DNA of 64,000 nucleotides, taken from NCBI RefSeq assembly GCF_030272615.1, contig NC_081411.1:155708971-155772970 (forward strand), given 5' to 3'. The DNA is from Cryptomeria japonica. Taxonomy: Eukaryota; Streptophyta; Pinopsida; Cupressales; Cupressaceae. Below are positions 56,125 to 64,000 of this stretch, in pieces (within the stretch, counting starts at the first letter, position 1; every line of letters starts with the position of its first letter). The notes under the pieces were generated by a model. It had not been told where the DNA came from. It made no database searches and saw only the letters and a list, made by a program, of their open reading frames with translations. A program made the position numbers and the translations under genes.

Positions 56125-57148
56125 TCAACACTTGGCTTCATCATGTCCTTCCTTTTTACAATGTGAACATGTGGGCTTCTCGTTTTCTTTCTTCACTATA
56201 GTTTTTATTTTGACCTTACCCTTTCCTTTGTGCTTGCTGGTGGGCGGTGGAGATGGCTTCTTTGAGAAGTTCTCATTAACATTCTTTCCCCTTGACTCAA
56301 TGTGAGTAGCTTGAACACAAACTTCATCAAAATTAGTTGGGTTAAATATAAGAATAGTATGTCTTAAATAACCATGCAACCCACCAATATACTTCAAAAG
56401 AGTTTCTTATGTATATAGAGGAATTCTCAATGTTAGTGCCCTCTTTCTGAACTCTTGAGTATAATCTTGCACATTTTGTCCTTTATCTTGTCTTAGATTT
56501 TGCCAATCCATTAATGCTTGTTGCATATATCCTAATGGATAAAATTGCTTCTTTAATGCAGATGTAAATTCATACAAAGAAGATTTCATTGTACCTCCTA
56601 TGCGAATATCTTCTTGAATCTTACTCTCCAACCATATTAGTGCAGTGCCTCTTAGGCAGAGAGTAGCTAGCTGAACTTTGGATCCTTCATCCTCAATTCT
56701 TTGAACCCTACAGTAGACTTCAATTTGCTTAATCCAATTATCTAGCTTTTCTACATTAAGTTCACCATTATACATTGTCAAATCAAATTTCACATCTAAT
56801 TTTAACAAAGGTAATTTAGAATCAGCCTTTTCTAGTTGTCCCTTTTGAGATGGAGATAAAGGTGGACAAAAGATGTAGAAGGAGGAGGACTTGAAGGGGG
56901 ATCACCACCGACTCCTCCATCCTTAACTTACTAGAACCTTCTCCATCTTTTCTTTGTTCTCTGTACAACTCTTCCACCATTACTTTCATGTCTAGAAAAG
57001 CTTGTCGAAATACCCTTTCAGACTCACAAATGCTTTCTTCTCCCTCACGTTCCATTACTTCTCGTGGAAATGCACGTCTCGTACCAATCCCGAGATTAAA
57101 CTCTTCAAGTGATCCTTCTACACACTTGAGCTTAGACCTAGTTAGCAT
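56125..57148 (-). pseudogene. Gypsy-D gag
   Basis: MLTRSKLKCVEGSLEEF starts an N-terminal part. The next frame has LDNWIKQIEVYCRVQ, ATLCLRGTALIWLES and FTSALKKQFYPLGYMQQAL, the Retrotrans_gag fold. The third ends CSHCKKEGHDEAKC, a complete CCHC zinc knuckle. Stops at about 56,822, 56,407 and 56,125 divide the frame. Primer-site-like TTGGTATCAT lies upstream. Confidence 0.85.
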
Positions 57149-57184
57149 TCAACACAAATGATTGCAAATCCTTGATCAATTGCT

Positions 57185-57194
57185 ATGATACCAA
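57185..57194 (-). other. Gypsy-D primer-binding site candidate
   Basis: TTGGTATCAT on the minus strand lies two bases inside the LTR. It resembles the initiator Met site with one or two changes. Confidence 0.6.
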
Positions 57195-57196
57195 CT

Positions 57197-58584
57197 TGAT
57201 CCCAAATTAGTGGTTAAAAAAAACCTTTTCACACTAATTTGAATTCCAATAATTTAAATGTCATTATTCAATTTTTTATATCTACTTTATTGAATTAACA
57301 CCATTCAATAAGTAATTTAAATGATAAAAATTGAAAAGAACTATAAATAACCATAAATCATACACTAAAAGTTGATAACAAAGTTCACCCCTGATGGGCT
57401 ACGTCTTCGGGTCCACCTCAAGTGTGCAACCGATCCATTAACATTGATGAAAATTACATAAAATTGCCTTTAACATCAAAAGCAATTTAAAAAATCGGCA
57501 CAACTAATCTTCTAGATTCTCTAGGAAGATATGAACTCACTAAGAGTTCCTCCAAATTCCTTCTACACAATAAATAAATAAATAAAGGCTAAAAAACCTT
57601 TAACTCTCCAAAACTGCTCACAATAACCAATTCTGGGTGCTTCTCTGTTATCAAAACAGGCTTGTGGAGAAATGATAACACTTTGCCTTTATATAGGCAA
57701 GCTTGCATGTTCTAGGCTTCCTTTTACATTAAATTTTGCTTTATCTAGAAGATTGCATTTTAAATGCATATCTATGTTTTTTTCCAAACACATCTAAAAC
57801 ATGTGGTGCAATAGATAAAGATAAGCCTTATCCCATGGAGGTTGTGGGTTCAATTTTTCATGTGGGTCAAAAAAAAGTTTACTTTTTCAAACCCCATGTG
57901 AGCAATATTTTTGAGACTTTATTTCTAATTTAAATAAAGTCTTCTCTCATTAATACTCACATCCAATCGCATGGCAAAGTGATTAAAATGTGGGGATTTG
58001 GTGGGGTAAGTCTTGTAATCAAATCCTACCAAATAAACATTTTATTAAATGCAAAATTACCCTTTATTTTCTTTTAATTATTTTCCATTCATGTGTGAAG
58101 CACATGGGATAATGGTAGGACCATTTATTTATGATGGATAGGTTTTGAGTTAAAATCCCACTTACCATTCTTGCAAGTTAACTTGTCATGTGTTAAGTTT
58201 TGAATGGTTCACATGGCATCTTCTAATTGATCCATGTGGTCATATTTTATTGGTCCACTTGTTGCTACATGTTGAATTTGTATTGTTCCATTTTTCAATC
58301 TTTAACCATGCCATGTTATTTTCTGGTTGAGCCACATGTTAATACACCCATGTCTTTCCCTCAACTTTCGAAGACCATAACTTTTGCATACGGTGTCCGA
58401 TTAAGTTTGTTCAAAATGCATTGAAAAGATCTTGATGAGCTCTACACCATGAAACACTTTCCATAAACTCACAACATCATCAATTTTTTTAAATCATTAA
58501 TTTGGATCGATTGTGGAAAGATCCTCCTAGATCATTCCTCCCCACTAAGAAGCTTTTGGATGACCAAAAGTTTGATCTTATTCA
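57197..58584 (-). repeat. Gypsy-D shared LTR (5' LTR of left unit, 3' LTR of right unit)
   Basis: It runs TGATCCCAAATTAG to GATCTTATTCA on the plus strand and is 1,388 bp. It is flanked on the left by a primer site and on the right by the 3' end of a second interior, so it serves both units. Confidence 0.9.
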
Positions 58585-60108
58585 ACAAGTGAAGGTAGAC
58601 CTCCCTCACTCTTCTGATTTCCATCCATCATGCTTTACTTGGATGCATTCCTTTGAGGTGTACACAAAGATATTCCACATCACCTCATTGTGAAGTCCTC
58701 ATCCTCCCGTGAAGAATAACATGTTCCTGCAACTGATCAAGATATTTAGGAGAAAAATCATCAGCTGAAGGAACTAAAACATTCTCACCTTGATCCATGA
58801 TCATAGAAGGCTCATATAGTTTTAAATTCTCAACATCTCCAACAAAATACATCTGCATACATGGAGTTAAATCTAATGAAAAAGTATCATCACCAATCTT
58901 TTCCAAAATCATAAATGGACCACACCTGATTGGTTTAAGCTTTTTACCTTCACGTTTAGGACATTCTTTTGCTGATGTATAAGAAAACTTGATCACCAAC
59001 TTGGAAGTGATGATCAACTTGATGTTTGTCATGTCTAGACTTATACTTGGCTTGACTCCTCTAATTGTTCCTGCACAACTTGATGAACCAACTAGATCTT
59101 TTGGATGAACTTTGTGGATTTGCTTGCATTGCTATGTCCATCCACCACTGAATCTTTCCCAAAAATGAGATCCAAAGGAAACTTGGGTAGATAACTAAAA
59201 CATGTCTCAAAAGGAGACCTTTGTGTAGAAGAATGTCTGGAATGGTTATAGGCATGTTGTACGTAATGCAAGTGGTCATCCCAAAGCTTAGGATGCTTGC
59301 TACAATATCCTCAGAGTAGATGTACTACTATTCTGTAAACCACTTATGTTTGTCCATCAGTTTGTGGATGAAAAGTAGTGCTTCTTTGAAGCTTGGTGTC
59401 CATTAACCTTGACAAAGTTGACCAAAACTCCCCAAGAAAGGGAGAATCTTGATCAGATATAATGGATGTGGGCAAACCAAAATGAATCCAAACATTTTGA
59501 AAGAATATATGTGCTCTCTCGTGTGATCTGATTTGTACAAGGCATCAAGATACACATTTTTCTAAATCTATCCACTACCACATACAAGTAATCATGAGCT
59601 TTTTTAGACATAGGTAAATGCCCTACAAAATCCATAGATACACTTTCCCATGGACGAGAAGGTACTAGAAGTGGCATGTACAAACCTAATTTTCTATTAT
59701 TGGGTTTTCTAGTAGCACACATGACACATCCCTTCACATATTTAGATACAGTTTCATTCATCCAAGGCCAATGACAATAAAATTGCAACCAAGCAACTAT
59801 TTCGCCTACATCAAAATGACTATAAATGAGAGAAGTATGTGCTTCTCTAATTACATGTTCTCTTTCATCCTTTGGAATACACAATTTACCAAGATGATAA
59901 AGTAGTTTATCATGAACATGATAATCTAATTCTTCTACTTGATTACCATGGATTAGTGTTGCATATACATCCTTGAAATCTTCATCTCTAGCAAACTGTT
60001 CAATATAGCTTTCACGAGCTAAAGAATAATGTTATAGTATAATGGATGCATTAATAGAAGGTCTTGATAACATATCAACAACTTTGTTTTGTATACCTTT
60101 CTTATACC
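58585..60108 (-). pseudogene. Gypsy-D second unit, integrase and 3' region (truncated)
   Basis: The 143-codon frame 59,884-59,453 reads MCIPKDEREHVIREAHTSLI, WMNETVSKYVKGCVMCATRK (zinc Cys pair) and MDFVGHLPMSKKAHDYLYVV, matching 35,470-35,170 of the first unit. The C-terminal frame 59,032-58,685 has GPFMILEKIGDDTFSLDL. The homology ends at CTTATACCTG (60,101-60,110), where the Gypsy-H LTR starts. The piece next to the LTR (58,585-58,760) is complete here but deleted in the first unit. Confidence 0.85.
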
Positions 60109-60885
60109 TGTATATGGTGAAAATGGATACAACAACATTAAAAGACTAAATGAATTCAACCACAAAACCCTAGCCTAACAACAACAAAGATCCACCATAA
60201 CATATGAAGATTACCTAAGACAATGCAAATCAAATGAAATCACAAAGATTATACCATCACATGTCCAATAGGGTTTTGATCTCCATTTTTCCTATCTCCA
60301 TTGATCTTGCTTGATATACTTGCTCTCAGATTTTGTGTGCACAAGAGCTCAACAAAGAACGAAATGTGGTTGCAAGTAGGATCTCCTATGAAAAGCGTAG
60401 TGTAGTCAAATGCATAAATTGATTAGCCAGTCAGGGTTTGATAATAAAGGAAACATCTCCTTATATAGAAGACACTATATGAAATGGAGGGATACGATTG
60501 AGAGGTGTAAAAAAGGTCAACTATGATTAGAGGGTAGGTAGAAGAAACAATAAAATAATGAGAGGGGTAGGTAGTGTAGGAATTAAGAGATGAATGACAT
60601 GTGTCATGGGTAGAAAAGACTAATGAATTAATTAAATAAATAAAGATTTATTTAATTAATAGAAGAAGTGGGATCATTTAAATAAATAAGATATTTATTT
60701 AATTTAGGAAAAGGACAATTTAAATAAATAAAGGTATTTATTTAAATGAGAATTAAGGCTAGAAGAGGATAAATGAATTAATTAAATAAATAAAGATTTA
60801 TTTAATTAATAGATGAATTAGGCTAAAATAATTAAATAAATAAAAATATTTATTTAATTAGACATGACAATTTTAGGTGTCTACA
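60109..60885 (-). repeat. Gypsy-H 3' LTR
   Basis: On the plus strand it runs TGTATATGGTGA to GGTGTCTACA, 777 bp. It has a TATA-like CCTTATATAG at 60,459-60,468. It also has a stretch at 60,620-60,865 of repeated AATTAATTAAATAAATAAAG and its complement. Only one LTR is in the window. The call rests on the TG...CA ends and the polypurine tract that follows. Confidence 0.75.
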
Positions 60886-60902
60886 TTTTGCCCCTCTTTG
60901 AG
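60886..60902 (-). other. Gypsy-H polypurine tract
   Basis: CTCAAAGAGGGGCAAAA on the minus strand abuts the LTR start TGTAGACACC. This places the rest of the element to the right, beyond 64,000. Confidence 0.75.
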
Positions 60903-61228
60903 ACAATGCGGCTTGTCGCGTTGTTTCAAAGAAGATAAGATGAACTGATATAGAGTTGCCCCAAGATGGGAATGATATGCCCTCTCGAGAGATTGGATGA
61001 AAATGTTTGGAAAGATCACAAACAATCTCTCAATAAGAAAGAAAGGCTAGAATGGACTGACCGGATAAGATAGAGTGACAGAGTCACAACATAAAGAAGA
61101 CTGACACGGGAGACTAGGGCAAGGGCAGTCTATAAGATAGACTACGAGGGAAATACATCCTCATTTTCATCCACACATCCAAGATATTAGAGTGCGGAGA
61201 GAGAATAGAGCAACAATAGTTAGCAGCG
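60903..61228 (+). other. Region upstream of PMD gene 2
   Basis: This 326-bp stretch between the Gypsy-H tract and the first ATG of PMD gene 2 probably holds its promoter. No motif is certain. Confidence 0.35.
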
Positions 61229-61389
61229 ATGGCATTGGTTCATAGATTCGATCGCGTTCTCCGATTTCAGAGGCTAGCAGATGCAGGAGAGCCGGTAAGT
61301 ACCATAAAACCTCCTTATACTTTGTAGCAATAAATACTATCATTAATGCATGTCAAGTAGTGCAATAAATGTGCTTTAGGATAATGTCA

Positions 61390-61670
61390 AAAAATGTCAA
61401 AAACATTGAGGTGCATCTGCATAGGTGTCAGGCGCATCTGGGTTGGCTAGGTGCATCTGCGTTTGTGCCAGGCGCGTCTATGCTGTCAAAGGCGTTTGTG
61501 CAGGATGCGATTGCGTCTGCATTGTGTAGGCACGTTTGTGCTAGGCAGGAACGTTTGTGTCTTTCAGGAACAGCTATGCAGAGCATAGACACGTCTGTGT
61601 CTTGCAGGCGTGTCTATGCAAAGCAGACGCGTTTGTGCAATATGTAAGCACATTTATGAAATGAAAGTGC
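61390..61670 (+). repeat. Degenerate 20-bp-class repeat array
   Basis: Variants of GGCGCGTCTGTGC and GGTGCATCTGCAT recur at roughly 20-bp spacing. The open frame 61,369-61,647 is a by-product. Confidence 0.7.
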
Positions 61671-61788
61671 ATTTATGTCTTCAAGGTCAAATCGGCAGTT
61701 TTGTGATGAACATATGCTATTGATTGGATAAGCTTCTAAGAAGATTCACTCAAGCAGGTCCTCTAGGGAAGATTCAGGATAGGTTGAG

Positions 61789-62196
61789 GCACTTTGTGAT
61801 GAACAGTGAGTGCAAATGTGAGCAGCACTTTGTGATGAACAGTGAGTACCAATATGAGCAGCACTTTGTGATGAACAGTGAGTGCAAATGTGAGCAACAC
61901 TTTGTGATGAGCAGTGAGTACCACTAGGATAGAAGCAACACTTTGTGATGAACAGTGAGTGTCACTAGACGTAGTACTTTGTGATGAACAAGGAGTACCA
62001 CTAGGATAGAAGCAACACTTTGTGATGAACAGTGAGTGTCACTAGACGTAGTACTTTGTGATGAATAGGGAATACCACTAGGATAGAAGCAACACTTTGT
62101 GATGAACAGTGAGTGTCACTAGACGTAGTACTTTGTGATGAACAGTGAGTACCACTAGGATAGAAGCAACACTTTGTGATGAACAATGAGTGTCAC
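61789..62196 (+). repeat. Tandem repeat, 77-bp period with half-unit structure
   Basis: The word CACTTTGTGATGAACAGTGA recurs about ten times. Four copies of AGAAGCAACACTTTGTGATG start at 61,931, 62,008, 62,085 and 62,162, exactly 77 bp apart. Within each unit two diverged halves alternate. Confidence 0.93.
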
Positions 62197-64000
62197 TATA
62201 ACTGACATGATTGATTTGCATTTTTGTAGGAGTACTTGCCTATGCTGGAGTCACGAGAGAGATTCCCATTGACTTAGAGATTGCGAGCTGAGCTGACAGT
62301 TGATGAGAGAGCTGCTATTGATGCTATGGGCTTACGCCACATTTTGTATGTGCCTGAGTTTCAGACGAACATGGGTTTGCTGACTGCATTAGCTGAGAGG
62401 TGGCACTCTGAGACTTGCGCTTTCCATTTGCCGATGGGTGAGATGACAATCACCTTGGAGGATGTATACAAGATTTTGAGGATACCGATTGATGGGGAAT
62501 TGATTCCTTATGATCAAGAGGGAGATAGGGAGGCCCTGAGATGAGTGTTTCAGGATCCTGGACTAGAGATGAGAGCTAGACATGTGGCATGGGATACCAT
62601 GACACAGATAGGACTGGCACTACCAGTAGTGCTAGGAGGAGTGATCAGTGGGTTCCTGTGTCCAGACAGGGCGACATGAGGATTGGCTATGGGCTGGGAG
62701 AGCACCTTGGAGACACTGGTTACATAGGACACCAGATATGCCTGGGGATCATGTGTGCTGACACACTTGTATTATGAACTGCATCAGTTTGTTTATCATG
62801 GATCTGTGGGATTAGGCTGCGGAGTTACATTGCTGCAGGTATGGGCCTATGAGCATCTGTCGGTTACCCAACCGATACACTTTAGGAGCAGGGGTCATGG
62901 ATGCAGTTTTATGCATTTATATGACATGATTACCTCATAGCCACAGATTGGCAGGTTGGAGTATTGGCATCGAGTCTTGGATGAGATCAACACTGTGATA
63001 TGGAGGTCATACCTTGGGTGTGAGCAGTGGGAGGATGATGTAGTAGAGTTACCATACACCTTCTGGAGCTAATATCTGATTGGGTAGACACCCTATGTAT
63101 TGGAGAGGCAGCTGGTAGACAGAGTTGGTAGATAGTTTGGCAGGATTCAGCGGATGCCACAGGGTTCCGGGATAAATGCTCAGACAGTTAGGGATCAGGC
63201 ACACTTTGGGCCATTGTTGTCATATGATCAGGCCGTGATGCAGCTAGTCGAGATGGTTCCCTTGCTGTGGGATATGTGGTCGGATATTGAGGATGCAGGT
63301 ATGGATGCAGAGTACACTGTATATTGGGCTGAGCATCCATTCCCATGACTGACAGACCCAGGGGAGGTGATAGATGGAGATGGTGGGGGGGATGGAGATG
63401 ATGATGGAGATGGTGGAGGTAGAGGCTGACGGAGGAGATGGGGTGCAGTTGGAGAGAGGAGGGTGGCTCCACGGAGAGAGGGTGGGGAGGAGAGACAGGC
63501 TCGGGTGGTGAGGGGTCACGGTGGATTGCCACTATAGGTGCCAGCAGCATAGGGTCCTAGATAGGTGCAGGGACAGGGGTAGAGGCAGGTACAGTTATAG
63601 GTACAAGCACCAGTACAGGGGGAGCCACAGGGGGCCAAGGAGGAGGAGGATGAGCTACTTGAGCTGAGGGAGATCTGCTAGGGATAGGCAGATGAGATTC
63701 AGGACCTGGAGAGGGAGACAACTAAACTCAGGAGGCAACTGAGGGAGATAGAGCATGAGCGGGATCAGGCTATCTAGCACTATACTGAGGCTGAGACAGC
63801 ACTGAGGGCTAGGAGGCAGGCGACAGAGGATACAGGGGCTGGATACGCCTATGTTCTATGGGCAGGGGAGGAGATAGGTTACTGGCAAGACCTATATTAT
63901 GGGGCAGTACCACCAGAGCAGCAGGCAAGGAGCTTCCGCAGACCATCACAGACAATGACAACTACGGGAGGGAGCTAGAGGAGACAAGCATCCAGTGGTG

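Larger units (their letters stand above)
32959..60108 (-). mobile_element. Gypsy-D, tandem Ty3/Gypsy array (one full unit plus part of a second)
   Basis: LTRs of 1,387 bp (32,959-34,345) and 1,388 bp (57,197-58,584) enclose an interior with gag, protease, RT, RNase H and integrase on the minus strand, split by LINE-E. Right of the second LTR the interior starts again from its 3' end (58,585-60,108, integrase region), so the LTR is shared by two units. The second unit stops where Gypsy-H begins. The left flank AATAG has no visible partner, consistent with the lost right end. Confidence 0.85.
61295..62229 (+). other. Intron 1 of PMD gene 2
   Basis: A GTAAGT donor and TTTTTGTAG acceptor bound 935 bp. 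The exons join in phase 0. The intron is filled by two repeat arrays (61,390-61,670 and 61,789-62,196). Confidence 0.7.
61229..64000 (+). pseudogene. Plant mobile domain (PMD) gene 2, antisense passenger of Gypsy-H (broken, open at window end)
   Basis: Exon 1 (61,229-61,294, MALVHRFDRVLRFQRLADAG) ends at GTAAGT. Exon 2 starts at 62,230 after TTTTTGTAG in the same phase as in PMD gene 1. The PMD blocks are clear: LTALAERWHSETCAFHLPMG, EMTITLEDVYKILRIPIDGE, LTHLYYELHQFVYHG, TLLQVWAYEH and YWHRVLDEINTVIWRSYLG. A Gly/Asp-rich linker and a coiled-coil-like stretch (EIQDLERETTKLRRQLREIE) follow. About ten stops occur (including about 62,275, 62,542, 62,677, 62,725 and 62,938) but I see no frameshift in the PMD part. 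Position and strand relative to the LTR match PMD gene 1. Function is unknown. Confidence 0.85.

Noticed and set aside
61789-62196. Regular repeats that might be read as a CRISPR-like array
   Set aside because: The spacing units are themselves repeats, the context is an intron of a plant transposon gene, and there are no unique spacers or cas genes.
1-64000. tRNA, rRNA or intact host genes
   Set aside because: I scanned for cloverleaf-like tRNA ends, rRNA cores and long intact non-transposon frames and saw none. tRNAscan-SE and Infernal runs would settle it.

Overview
The window looks like intergenic DNA from a large, repeat-rich seed-plant genome. Almost every base can be assigned to a plant transposable element: Ty3/Gypsy, Ty1/Copia, L1-type LINE and CACTA. 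GT-AG introns, minimal CG-rich islands in AT-rich DNA, and deep nesting of decayed elements all point to a plant. A conifer or another gymnosperm is plausible, but nothing here proves it. I found no intact host gene, tRNA, rRNA or CRISPR array.

Left block (1-32,862). The window opens inside a plus-strand LINE (LINE-A, reverse transcriptase then zf-RVT). At 2,119 it is interrupted by an LTR retrotransposon (Gypsy-A, 2,120-32,132, target duplication GTTTG), and its RNase H end resumes at 32,138. Gypsy-A encodes only gag and protease remains. Its 3' LTR is split by a CACTA transposon (CACTA-B, 8,628-30,857, target duplication CCT). CACTA-B carries a broken DRM-type DNA methyltransferase flanked by a 201-bp inverted repeat, plus LINE debris. 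CACTA-B is itself interrupted by a near-complete minus-strand Tat-like Gypsy (Gypsy-C, 14,992-27,754, target duplication GGTGT). Gypsy-C has 1.66-kb LTRs, gag-protease, RT, two RNase H domains and integrase, and between pol and its 3' LTR it carries an antisense plant-mobile-domain (PMD) gene with introns.

Middle block (32,863-60,108). A Copia protease scrap is followed by Gypsy-D on the minus strand. It forms a tandem LTR-interior-LTR-partial interior array, with LTRs at 32,959-34,345 and 57,197-58,584. Its pol is split by a 6.3-kb L1-type LINE (LINE-E, 36,253-54,640) with an 18-bp target duplication. LINE-E is in turn split by two Copia elements: Copia-F (37,728-44,191, ACATG) and Copia-G (47,121-52,693, TGTGC).

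Right block (60,109-64,000). A different minus-strand Gypsy (Gypsy-H) begins with its 3' LTR (60,109-60,885). Immediately inside it, again antisense to the element, lies a second PMD gene with the same exon/intron layout. Two unrelated LTR families carrying a PMD gene in the same place and orientation is the most notable feature of the window. Most coding remnants are disabled by TAG, TAA or TGA codons that a single C-to-T change would explain, as expected of silenced, methylated repeats.
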